From contig NZ_PJZI01000045.1 of the NCBI RefSeq assembly GCF_002858805.1, positions 1-35,306 of the forward strand: DNA of 35,306 bases, written 5' to 3'. This DNA comes from Chimaeribacter arupi (lineage in GTDB: Bacteria > Pseudomonadota > Gammaproteobacteria > Enterobacterales > Enterobacteriaceae). Below, piece after piece: positions 28,403 to 35,306 of the stretch. The translations under genes were made by a program, and so were the position numbers. The stretch's first letter is position 1. The number at the start of each line of letters is the position of its first letter. The notes beneath the pieces were generated by a model, which saw only the letters and a program-made list of their open reading frames with translations, was not told where the DNA came from and did no database searches.

Positions 28403-29044
28403 ATGACATTTTCTATCGTGGCCCGGGACGAAGCGACCGGGGAGCTGGGCGTGGCCGTCGCCGCCGGGCAACCGGCCATTGGCGCACTGGTGCCGCACGG
28501 GTTTTCACAGATTGGGGTACTCGCCAGCCAGGGGTTGCCCAACCCGCTTTACGGCCCGCAAGGGTTGGCGCAACTGGGTTCGGGGGTCAACGCTGCCTGC
28601 ACGCTGGAGCGGTTGCTCAACGCTGACAAGGCGCGGGCAGGGCGGCAACTGATTATTCTGGATCGGTTCGGCCGTACTGCCGCCTGGACAGGCGCGGACT
28701 GCGACGGGTACGCCGGGCATTTGCGGGCTGATCAGGTCGCCGTGGCCGGCAGTTTCCTGGCCGGGCACGGGGTATTACAGGGGATGATGAACAGCTGGCT
28801 GAAATCGCAGGGCAAGCCGCTGGCGAAAAGGCTGATGCTGGCGCTGCTGGCGGGTGAACATGCCGGCGGCGACGTCCGCGGCATCCACGCGGCCGCGCTG
28901 CGGGTTTACGGCGAGCGCCGTTACCCCGATCTGGACCTGCGGGTAGACTGGTGTGAGACGGCGCTGGTGAACCTGAAAGCCGCCCTGAAACAGGTGCAGT
29001 CCGCCTCCCACACCGCCTTTCTGCGCCGTCTGCCGGTACGCTGA
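28403..29044 (+). CDS. DUF1028-family protein (Ntn-hydrolase-like fold)
   Basis: The 213-residue protein matches the DUF1028 family over its length: MTFSIVARDEATGELGVAVA at the start, GALVPHG, the SQGLPNPLYGPQGL block (about 41-55), AAWTGADCDGYAGH, VAGSFLAG, and the end block GEHAGGDVRGIHAAALRV...DLRVDW. The family is classed with Ntn hydrolases and its substrate is unknown. Many such proteins lie beside amidase or peptidase genes. Here the only clear partner is the divergent FadR-type regulator. The ribosome site is AGGCAGGA. There is no signal peptide. It converges on cho with 19 bp between the ends. Confidence 0.88.
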   Translation: MTFSIVARDEATGELGVAVAAGQPAIGALVPHGFSQIGVLASQGLPNPLYGPQGLAQLGSGVNAACTLERLLNADKARAGRQLIILDRFGRTAAWTGADCDGYAGHLRADQVAVAGSFLAGHGVLQGMMNSWLKSQGKPLAKRLMLALLAGEHAGGDVRGIHAAALRVYGERRYPDLDLRVDWCETALVNLKAALKQVQSASHTAFLRRLPVR

Positions 29045-29063
29045 GCGGCCTGCCGGCGGCGGG

Positions 29064-29924
29064 TTACAGCTCCACAATCGGCAGTTTGCCGCGGATGATT
29101 GGCCCACAGAGAATTTTGTAGCCGTCACTGTCGAAGCTTTTGGCCGTGGCTTTCAGGCGCGGCGCATCGGCCAGATCCTCCACTGACCCCAGGTAGAACC
29201 AGTTATGGATGATATGGTACTGCTTCATACCCGGCCGCTCCTCCACTAACGCAATCGCGCCCTGATAGGGCCAGCAGACCACCTGCACCGAGGCCAGCGC
29301 ATCCAGCAGCCGCTGGTTATGCGCCTCCACCGTCTCTTTCCCGCAGCAGGCCCCGGCACAGCGCCCCAGGCTGGCGCGGAAACAGGCGCGCCCGGCGCGG
29401 GTCGCTTCCAGCCCAAGCAGGCCGTGGCACAGCTTGTGGTTATCTGCCAGCGTCAGCAACGTCTGCTGGGCGGCGCGGCGGCTGGAATACAGCCCATACA
29501 GCCCCGGTGCGTGGGAGAAGTCGATCTCTTTGGCATAGACCACGGTGGGTTTGCCGTCGAGCACCTGCAACGAGCAGAGCTGGCGGTTGTGGCGCAGCCG
29601 CTTATTGTGCAGCGGCTGTTGCTGCTTGATCATCTGCGCTTCCAGCAGCAGCGCGCCCACTTCTCCGGCCGTGGGAATAAAGGTGATATGGCGCGACTGG
29701 CGCAGCATCCGTGCTTCCTCTACCGTGCGCAGGTGCGACAACACCCGGCTGCGGATGTTGACACTTTTGCCGATGTAGAGCGGCATTACGTCGCTGTCAC
29801 CGTGGAACACATAAACGCCGGGGCACTTCGGCAGGGCGTCCAGGGAATCACGCAGATGTTCGGGGTATTGGTAAATTGCCGCCGGTTCAAACTCGAGCCG
29901 GTGGGTGGAAGCACGTCTGGCCAA
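29064..29924 (-). CDS. cho: UvrC-like endonuclease Cho
   Basis: The protein corresponds to the N-terminal, GIY-YIG half of UvrC and aligns with E. coli Cho (295). The nuclease domain (about 28-110) shows PGVYVFHG and LYIGKSVNIRSRVLSH. The cysteine-rich region ACFRASLGRCAGACCGKE (about 180-200) is also conserved. Cho makes the 3' incision in nucleotide excision repair and is SOS-induced in E. coli. Start: the TTG at 29924 is preceded by GGAG at eight bases, and the following ARRASTHRLEFE aligns with the E. coli N-terminus; a GTG at 29933 is the alternative, but GGA touches it directly. A LexA-like box lies upstream. It is divergent from the GyrI-like gene. Confidence 0.93.
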   Translation of the reverse strand: MARRASTHRLEFEPAAIYQYPEHLRDSLDALPKCPGVYVFHGDSDVMPLYIGKSVNIRSRVLSHLRTVEEARMLRQSRHITFIPTAGEVGALLLEAQMIKQQQPLHNKRLRHNRQLCSLQVLDGKPTVVYAKEIDFSHAPGLYGLYSSRRAAQQTLLTLADNHKLCHGLLGLEATRAGRACFRASLGRCAGACCGKETVEAHNQRLLDALASVQVVCWPYQGAIALVEERPGMKQYHIIHNWFYLGSVEDLADAPRLKATAKSFDSDGYKILCGPIIRGKLPIVEL

Positions 29925-29940
29925 AACATTCACTCCATCA

Positions 29941-29956
29941 CTGTAATTATATCCAG
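29941..29956. promoter_or_regulatory. lexA box: LexA (SOS) box of cho
   Basis: The minus strand reads CTGGATATAATTACAG, matching CTGT-N8-ACAG at seven of eight fixed positions, with the usual AT-rich centre. It lies 17-32 bp before the cho start, as expected for an SOS operator. Confidence 0.65.
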
Positions 29957-30152
29957 CCTACCAGAAGCGATACGATTGAGAAAGTCTGTATAAGATTTGT
30001 CCCGCATTAAGAGGCTGCCCGGACGGGGCTGCCGGCCGCGGGAGCGCGGCGGATAGTCTATCCTACCTGTAAGCGCGGTGCGCCCTGCCTGCGCCCGCCC
30101 GGAAAGATGCGTGTACCGCCTGCGCCGGCAGGCCATGCCGTGAGGAGAAACT

Positions 30153-30683
30153 ATGTCGTTGATTATTATGGAACAACCGGAACAGACCGTGTATGGCGTC
30201 CGGGTCGTCGGCCCCTATGAACGCACCATCCCGCTGGGGTTTACCCAGCTCACCCGCTGGCGCAAAGCGCGCAACATCACCGGCGGTGACATCATGACCC
30301 TCTACCTCGACAATCCGCTGACGGTGGCGCAGGAGACGCTGCGGGCTGACGTGGTGTTTACGTTTGAAGAGGGCATGACACTGCCGCCGCCGGAGCAGAT
30401 GACGCGCGGCAACGTGCGCATTACCGAGCAGGTGATCCCCGGCGGTATTTATGCCATGTGGCGCACCCGGGTCTTCAAGACCGATTTTGTGAAGGCGTGG
30501 CGGGAGTTCTATGAGCAGCGCCTGCTGGAGAGTGAATACCGCCCCTGCCTCGGCGCCTGCTATGAACGCTACCTGAACGAGGGCGCGGAAGCAGACTATT
30601 TCGATATTGAAATCCACCAGACGGTGTGCCTGCGCGCCTCGCTGGAATCCGGGGCGGTGCTGCCCGCGCCGGACAGGCGTTGA
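30153..30683 (+). CDS. GyrI/SbmC-like protein
   Basis: The 176-residue protein has the GyrI-like small-molecule-binding fold. It aligns with E. coli SbmC: TVYGVRVVGPYERTIPLGFTQLTRWRKARNI, MTLYLDNP, GGIYAMWRTRV, FVKAWREFYEQRLLESEY, ACYERYLNEGAE.DYFDIEIHQTV. The E. coli protein (157) binds gyrase, blocks some inhibitors and is SOS-induced. The similarity is clear but not at ortholog level, and there is no HTH domain. AGGAG lies before the ATG. No LexA box was found upstream. It is followed at 137 bp by a pentapeptide-repeat gene on the same strand, with a possible shared role in gyrase protection. Confidence 0.85.
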   Translation: MSLIIMEQPEQTVYGVRVVGPYERTIPLGFTQLTRWRKARNITGGDIMTLYLDNPLTVAQETLRADVVFTFEEGMTLPPPEQMTRGNVRITEQVIPGGIYAMWRTRVFKTDFVKAWREFYEQRLLESEYRPCLGACYERYLNEGAEADYFDIEIHQTVCLRASLESGAVLPAPDRR

Positions 30684-30820
30684 TCCCCCACCGGGCATAA
30701 TGCTGAAAACCGGCGCTGCCCGGTTGCCTGCCTGCCGGGGATCGGGCAGATTAAGGGGAAATCTGCGGCTGTATACCGGATTACCCCCCGTTACCCCCGG
30801 CAAAAGACAGGTATGTATTT

Positions 30821-31393
30821 ATGCGCCACTATCGCCCGGTCGAGAACCGGCATTTCAGATCATTGCGGATTAAAGATAAGCGCATCAGCGGGTTGGGCTT
30901 CTACCAGTGTACCTTTGAAGGGTGCGACTTTTCCTCGCTGGCGCTCACCGGCTGCATGTTCGAGCAGTGCGAGTTTATCAATTGCAGCCTGGCCAACCTC
31001 ACGCACCAGCAGCTGTCGGTGCTGTCGGTGCGTTTTCAGTCGTGCAAAGTGCTCGGCATCGAGTGGGCAAGCCTCAATATCCCGCTCGCGTTCTGTATGA
31101 CCGGCTGCAAGCTTATCTACAACACCTTCCAGGGCAACAGCCTGCCGGAGATTGAGTTCTCCCACTGCAACCTGATCGACACCCAGTTCTCCCGCTGTGA
31201 CCTGCGCAAAAGCAACTTCACCGGCAGCGAGTTCATCCACACCACGTTTGAACACTGCTGCCTGAACGGGGCCAACTTCCTCGACAGCGAAGGGCTGGTG
31301 CTGGACGCCGAAAGCAACGCCATCACCGAGGTCTCCTTGCCGCTGGACGCGGCGCTGGGGCTGTTGCAGAAGTACCGCCTCACGATCCGTTAA
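30821..31393 (+). CDS. pentapeptide-repeat protein
   Basis: The 190-residue protein is built of pentapeptide repeats (A/C-D/N-L/F-x-x) in two runs, about residues 23-62 (CTFEGCDFSSLALTGCMFEQCEF) and about 107-155 (IEFSHCNLIDTQFSRCDLRKSNFTGSEF), joined by a less regular stretch. It should form a right-handed four-sided helix. It is shorter than Qnr proteins (about 215-220), and I see no Qnr loops that would prove gyrase protection. Other family members have no known role. The ribosome site is weak (ACAGG, ten bases). It lies after the GyrI-like gene on the same strand. Cysteine is unusually common. Confidence 0.88.
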   Translation: MRHYRPVENRHFRSLRIKDKRISGLGFYQCTFEGCDFSSLALTGCMFEQCEFINCSLANLTHQQLSVLSVRFQSCKVLGIEWASLNIPLAFCMTGCKLIYNTFQGNSLPEIEFSHCNLIDTQFSRCDLRKSNFTGSEFIHTTFEHCCLNGANFLDSEGLVLDAESNAITEVSLPLDAALGLLQKYRLTIR

Positions 31394-31412
31394 CCCTGCC
31401 GCCCACGCACCG

Positions 31413-32186
31413 TTACTCCGCGCCGGGCAGGGTCAGTTGTTGCCGGGCGTTGAAGAAGGTGCGGCAGGCGAGGTAACCGGCGATGATCGCCGCCAGGCTG
31501 GCGGTGGAGAGCAGCATAAACGTCACCATGATCTGGTATTTGATCGCCATCACCGGATCAACCCCGGCAAAAATCAGCCCGGACATCATGCCCGGCAGGC
31601 TCACCAGCCCCACGGTTTTCGCCGCGTCCACGGTCGGGATCATCGCCGCGCGGAGGCTGCCGCGCAGGATGGCGCGGGCGGACTGGCGCGGTGTGGCCCC
31701 GAGGCTCAGCATCTCCAGCACCTGTTGCTGCTGGTCATGGAAGCGCCGGCGGAGCTGGGTGTAGCAGAGGCCCACCGCGACCATCGCGTTACCGGCGATC
31801 ATGCCGGTGATGGGGATCACCTGCATCGGCAGGAAAGCAATCGCCCCGCTGGCAAGCAGCAGCGCGAGCGTCAGCCCGGTCGCCACCCCGATGGCGGCAA
31901 AAGAAATGGTGAACGCGTGCGGCAGGTTGCGGCTGCGTTTGCGCGCATTGAGCGCCGCGTTGAAACAGATAAACAGCACCATCAACAGCGTCAGCCAGGT
32001 GTTATCCAGCGCAAAAAGGGTCTTCAGCACATAGCCGACCAGCACCAGTTGCACCACCGCGCGTAAGCTGCTCCAGAGCATCTCTTTTTCCAGCCCGAGC
32101 TGCTCACGGCGGCTCACCAGCAGGGCGACCAGCACCAGCCCCAGCGCCATCATCAATGCGCTGTTGGTTATCGCAGGGTGGGTCAT
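31413..32186 (-). CDS. fetB: iron-export ABC transporter permease FetB
   Basis: The 257-residue membrane protein aligns with E. coli FetB/YbbM (259), with about six to seven spans. Strongly conserved are LLMVLFICFNAALNARKRS, MQVIPITGMIAGNAMVAVGLCYTQL, LSLGATPRQSARAILRGSLRAAMIPTVD and AKTVGLVSLPGMMSGLIFAGVDPVMAIKYQIMVTFMLLSTASLAAI. With FetA it exports iron and helps resist oxidative stress in E. coli. The ATG at 32186 overlaps the fetA stop codon (ATGA), so translation is coupled. The frame opens earlier to 32225 but that would lie inside fetA. Confidence 0.95.
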   Translation of the reverse strand: MTHPAITNSALMMALGLVLVALLVSRREQLGLEKEMLWSSLRAVVQLVLVGYVLKTLFALDNTWLTLLMVLFICFNAALNARKRSRNLPHAFTISFAAIGVATGLTLALLLASGAIAFLPMQVIPITGMIAGNAMVAVGLCYTQLRRRFHDQQQQVLEMLSLGATPRQSARAILRGSLRAAMIPTVDAAKTVGLVSLPGMMSGLIFAGVDPVMAIKYQIMVTFMLLSTASLAAIIAGYLACRTFFNARQQLTLPGAE

Positions 32187-32848
32187 GGTGCCTCCCCGGC
32201 CGTCAGGCGCTGGTGCTTCAGCCACAGCACCCGGTCAGCATGGCGTGCTTCCTGCCGGTCGTGGCTTATCCACACCACGGCGGTCACGTGCTGACGCGTC
32301 TCGCGGCGCAAAAAGGTGCCGACCCGCTGTTTGTTTTCGTCGTCCAGCGCGCTGGTGACTTCGTCAAGCAGCAGCACCTGCGGCATACATTGCAGGTTAC
32401 GCAGCAGCGCCACCCGCTGTTTTTCACCGCCGGAGAGCGCGGAGACCGGTTTCGCCAGCATCGTTTCCGGCAGGGCCACCCCGGCCAGCCCGGCCCGGAT
32501 CCGCTCTTCATCCACCGGCAGCCCGCGGATCAGGTAAGGGAACGCCAGATTGTCCCGCACGGTGTCGCCGAACAGGTGCGGTGACTGGAAACCGTAAGAC
32601 ACCTGCTGCCGGTAGGCGGCCGGCTCCCGCGCGGCGATATCCTGCCCGTTAAACAGGATGCGGCCGCTGTCCGGTGTCAGCAGGGCGGCCATCAGCTTCA
32701 GCAGGGTACTTTTGCCGCTGCCGGAGGGGCCGCGCAGCATCACCCATTCACCGGGTGCCAGTGAAAAGGAGAGGGCCTGAAGCAGGGGACGATCGTTAAG
32801 GCGGTAACTGACGTCAATCAGTTGCAGCAATGCGGGGGGAACAGCCAT
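32183..32848 (-). CDS. fetA: iron-export ABC transporter ATP-binding protein FetA
   Basis: The 221-residue ABC ATPase aligns with E. coli FetA/YbbL. Walker A is GPSGSGKST (40-48), the signature is LSGGEKQR (138-145) and Walker B is VLLLDE (158-163), followed by the D-loop SALD and the switch His in WISHD. The Q-loop reads FQSPHLFGDTV. It drives FetB. The ATG at 32848 has AGGAG six bases upstream; the frame is open to 32908 without need. fetA is first in the fetAB operon, and the cytosine-deaminase-like gene lies upstream on the same strand at 126 bp. Confidence 0.95.
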   Translation of the reverse strand: MAVPPALLQLIDVSYRLNDRPLLQALSFSLAPGEWVMLRGPSGSGKSTLLKLMAALLTPDSGRILFNGQDIAAREPAAYRQQVSYGFQSPHLFGDTVRDNLAFPYLIRGLPVDEERIRAGLAGVALPETMLAKPVSALSGGEKQRVALLRNLQCMPQVLLLDEVTSALDDENKQRVGTFLRRETRQHVTAVVWISHDRQEARHADRVLWLKHQRLTAGEAP

Positions 32849-32974
32849 GCAGACTCCTGTCGCCGGCAGCCGCTGCCACGGCTGCCGCTGAATAAAGGGC
32901 GACAGCATAGCGAATATTCCGCCTTTACGCTGCCGGCCTGCCGGGCCTTTTTTAGGGAAAGGGCGTTATGCCGG

Positions 32975-34210
32975 TCAGTGATAGCGTATCTGTTCCGGCT
33001 CCCGCGCCATGATCACCTTGCCGTGGCGGATGGAGAGGCGCACCCTGGCCTGCCGGCGCAGCACCTCGTAATCATTTTCGGCCTCCAGCACCACAAGATT
33101 GGCCGGGCGGCCCACCGCCAGCCCGTAGCGTTCACCGAGGTGCATCACTTTCGCGCTGTGGCCGGTCACGAAATCCAGGCAGCGTTGCAGATCCTCATAG
33201 CCCATCATATGGCAGATGTGCAGCCCGGCATCCAGCACCCGCAAAATGTTGCCGTTGCCGAGCGGATACCACGGATCTTTGATCGAGTCCTGGGCGAAAC
33301 AGACGTTCAGCCCGGCGCGGTCCAGTTCCGCCACGCGGGTGACGCCGCGCCGTTTCGGGAAGCTGTCGAAACGCCCCTGTAAGTGGATGCTTTCCGTCGG
33401 GCAGGAGACAAAATTCAGCCCGGCCAGCCCCAGCAGGCGGAACAGTTTCGCGCAGTAGGCGTTGTCATACGAGCCCATCGCCACCGTATGGCTGGCAGTG
33501 ACGCGCTCACCCATGCCGCGCGCCCGCGTCTGCTCCGCCAGCACCTCCAGGAAACGTGACTGCGCATCGTCGGTTTCGTCACAGTGCACATCCACCAGCG
33601 CGTCATGCCGCTCTGCCAGATCCATCAGAAAGCCCAGGGAACTGACGCCCTGTTCGCGAGTGTGTTCATAGTGCGGGATGCCGCCGACCACATCCGCGCC
33701 CATCGCCATCGCGGTTTCCATCAGTTTCCGCCCGTCCGGGAACGACTCAATGCCCTCCTGCGGAAACGCCACGATCTGGAGATCCACCCGGTCGCGCGCC
33801 TCGTCACGCACCTCCAGCAGCGCCTTCAGCGCGGTCAGCGCCGGAGAGGTGACGTCCACATGGGTGCGCACATGCTGGATACCGTGATCGCGCAGCAGAT
33901 CCAGCGTGGCGTGGGCGCGCTGTTTCACATCCTGATGCGAGAGCGTGGCTTTGCGCTCTGCCCAGCGCGCAATGCCCTCAAACAGCGTGCCGCTCATGTT
34001 CCAGGCCGGCTCCCCGGCGGTCAGCGCCGCATCAAGATGGATGTGCGGCTCCACCAGCGGCGGGATGACCAGTTGCCCGGCGGCGTCCAGCGCGTCCGGG
34101 TGCGGGGGCAGTGAGCCGGGTTGGGCATCAATGGCGGTCAGCACGCCCTGTCCGGCGCAGAGGGTAAACAGGCCGCTGCGGTGGCGCAGCCGGGCATTGA
34201 TTAGTTTCAT
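32975..34210 (-). CDS. CodA-like amidohydrolase (cytosine deaminase family)
   Basis: The 411-residue enzyme is related to E. coli cytosine deaminase CodA (427). Metal ligands are visible: H56 and H58 (EPHIHLD), H209 (DVHCDE), and D308. Also kept are E212 (proton shuttle), H241 (ASHT) and Q151 (AFPQEG). E. coli has HDD around the ligand Asp; here it is Q307-D308-S309, so the neighbour Asp (E. coli D314) that bears on base specificity is Ser. Thus deaminase chemistry is likely, but the substrate may be another base or cyclic amide. AAGGAG gives a strong ribosome site for the ATG. No codB permease gene is nearby. It is divergent from the PhzF-like gene. Confidence 0.85.
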   Translation of the reverse strand: MKLINARLRHRSGLFTLCAGQGVLTAIDAQPGSLPPHPDALDAAGQLVIPPLVEPHIHLDAALTAGEPAWNMSGTLFEGIARWAERKATLSHQDVKQRAHATLDLLRDHGIQHVRTHVDVTSPALTALKALLEVRDEARDRVDLQIVAFPQEGIESFPDGRKLMETAMAMGADVVGGIPHYEHTREQGVSSLGFLMDLAERHDALVDVHCDETDDAQSRFLEVLAEQTRARGMGERVTASHTVAMGSYDNAYCAKLFRLLGLAGLNFVSCPTESIHLQGRFDSFPKRRGVTRVAELDRAGLNVCFAQDSIKDPWYPLGNGNILRVLDAGLHICHMMGYEDLQRCLDFVTGHSAKVMHLGERYGLAVGRPANLVVLEAENDYEVLRRQARVRLSIRHGKVIMAREPEQIRYH

Positions 34211-34439
34211 CGGATCTCCTTCTACAAGGCAGATAACACGAAAGGGGGAGGCCGGCCCGGCAGCGCGGGCGGCAAGACGGTTTTAATGCACCGCTTTCAC
34301 AGAGTATGGCAATTTCATTTTAAATTTTTTCACAATGTTCTATAGCTTAATAGGCATGTTACAAAAAAGTTACTTACAAAATACCTGTTATCGTAACGGC
34401 CGGACGATCCAGAGAGATCGCCGGTGAGAGGGGGGATGT

Positions 34440-35249
34440 ATGGACGTGGATCTGTATGAGGTAAATGCCTTCAGTAACCGGCCGCTGGGCGGTAACCCGA
34501 TGGGGGTGGTGTTACTGGAAGAGTGGCTGCCGTCCCACACACTCCAGGGCATGGCAAGCCAGACGATGACACCGGTCACCGCGTTTGTGGTGCGGCGCGG
34601 CAAGGTATGTGAAATCCGCTGCTTTACCGCCTGGCGGGAGCTGGCGCTCAACGGCAGCGCGGTGCTGGCGTCTGCCGCCGTGATCATGGACTTTTATGAC
34701 CGGCACCAGCGGCGGGTCACGTTTATCCATTCGCGGGGTGAGGCGGAAGTGTGGCGGCAGGAAGGGCGGTTGCATCTGGATTTGCCGCAGTGGCGGCTGC
34801 GCCCGCGTGCCGACAGCGCGCCGGTGCTGGCGGCGCTGGGGGTCGCACAGGGGGAAGTGTGGCAAGGGCGCGATCTGGTGGTGGTGCTGGAGAGCCGGGA
34901 ACAGGTCGCGGCGCTGAAGCCCGATTTTATCCGGCTGGCGCGGCTGCCGGCAGCGCTGGTGGTGGTGACCGCCGCCGATCAGGACAGCGGCTATGTGCTG
35001 CGCGCGTTCAGCCCCTCTACCGGGGTCTGTGAAGATGCCGCCACCGCCACGGCGCACTGTGCGCTGGCCCCGTTCTGGGCGGCCCGGCTGGGCAAAAGCC
35101 AGTTACAGGCCGAGCAGCTCTCGTCACGCCGGGCGAACTTTACCTGTGAACTGCTGGGCAACCGGGTGGTGATTGAAAGCCAGGTGTTGCAGGTGCGCCA
35201 TAAATTATTGACCCTCCCGCGTGAAATGACCCAACCCTCCTCGCTGTAA
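34440..35249 (+). CDS. PhzF-like protein lacking key catalytic residues
   Basis: The 269-residue protein has the PhzF double hot-dog plan: YEVNAFSNRPLGGNPMGVVL at the start, RCFTAWREL, and RAFSPSTGVCEDAATATAHCAL near 188-209. In active isomerases of the PhzF type the motif SETAF carries the catalytic Glu; here it is P45-V46-T47-A48-F49, so the Glu is Val. The usual CGHAT is N71-G72-S73-A74-V75, so the His is Ser. EDP-TG-A is EDAATATA, with Asp kept. It is therefore probably a non-catalytic or redirected member. The frame is intact and the ribosome site GAGGGGGG precedes the ATG, so it is not a decaying gene. It is divergent from the CodA-like gene and has its own terminator. Confidence 0.85.
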   Translation: MDVDLYEVNAFSNRPLGGNPMGVVLLEEWLPSHTLQGMASQTMTPVTAFVVRRGKVCEIRCFTAWRELALNGSAVLASAAVIMDFYDRHQRRVTFIHSRGEAEVWRQEGRLHLDLPQWRLRPRADSAPVLAALGVAQGEVWQGRDLVVVLESREQVAALKPDFIRLARLPAALVVVTAADQDSGYVLRAFSPSTGVCEDAATATAHCALAPFWAARLGKSQLQAEQLSSRRANFTCELLGNRVVIESQVLQVRHKLLTLPREMTQPSSL

Positions 35250-35272
35250 CCCTGCACTGTTTCTGCCCCAGC

Positions 35273-35306
35273 TTACCCGCCGTTAATCACGGCGGGTAAA
35301 GTTTTT
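35273..35306 (+). terminator. rho-independent terminator of the PhzF-like gene
   Basis: An 11-bp stem TTACCCGCCGT/ACGGCGGGTAA with a 5-nt loop is followed by AGTTTTT at the very end of the window. Confidence 0.88.

Noticed and set aside
29992-30007. CTGTATAAGATTTGTC as a LexA box for the GyrI-like gene
   Set aside because: The second half-site does not match ACAG; only the cho-side box is credible.
30821-31393. Calling the pentapeptide-repeat protein a Qnr resistance protein
   Set aside because: It is shorter than Qnr, the repeat runs are interrupted, and the diagnostic Qnr loops cannot be seen.

Overview
The window is a GC-rich stretch of chromosome from a gamma-proteobacterium of the order Enterobacterales. 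The core genes azoR, hrpA, ydgD, rstAB, ydgI, ydgH, pntAB, uspE, fnr, ogt, smrA, apbE, cho and fetAB match their E. coli relatives closely at the protein level. The gene order differs from E. coli, and accessory genes (glucosylglycerate synthesis, M32 carboxypeptidase, extensin-like protein, DUF1028 protein) are inserted. That fits a Yersiniaceae- or Pectobacteriaceae-like enterobacterium better than Escherichia. No rRNA, tRNA, IS element, integrase or CRISPR array was seen.

Layout. 1-420: GC-rich non-coding DNA with a 24-bp tandem repeat. 420-6200: azoR, then the long helicase gene hrpA, then ydgD and a 28-codon ydgU-like membrane peptide. 6200-6500: the expected asr position, with an RstA box and a terminator but no asr gene. 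6503-10059: rstA-rstB followed on the same strand by an M32 carboxypeptidase gene. 10332-13427: an unknown gene, ydgI and ydgH. 13988-16922: pntAB. 17069-19821: uspE, fnr and ogt, with FNR sites. 20097-20540: a NifM-like prolyl isomerase gene behind a sigma-54-type promoter. 20628-23842: glucosyl-3-phosphoglycerate synthase, its phosphatase and an extensin-like protein. 23947-26602: smrA, apbE and a PBP7-type endopeptidase. 27055-29044: a FadR-type regulator divergent from a DUF1028 gene. 29064-31393: the SOS nuclease cho, a GyrI/SbmC-like protein and a pentapeptide-repeat protein. 31413-35249: fetAB, a CodA-like deaminase and a PhzF-like protein lacking key residues.

How parts work together. 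RstAB is linked to likely target sites at the vacant asr locus and upstream of ydgH. PntAB, FNR and UspE form a redox and stress block. GpgS and GpgP make glucosylglycerate, a compatible solute known in Dickeya under nitrogen limitation. Beside them is a NifM-like isomerase whose upstream DNA fits the sigma-54 consensus, so nitrogen status may link the two; this is inference. Cho, the GyrI-like protein and the pentapeptide-repeat protein all relate to DNA damage or gyrase.

The most unusual items are the sigma-54/NifM-like gene, a perfect 20-bp-arm inverted repeat at 26765-26807, the asr-less RstA locus with a possible small RNA, the GyrI/pentapeptide pair, and the PhzF protein lacking its catalytic glutamate.
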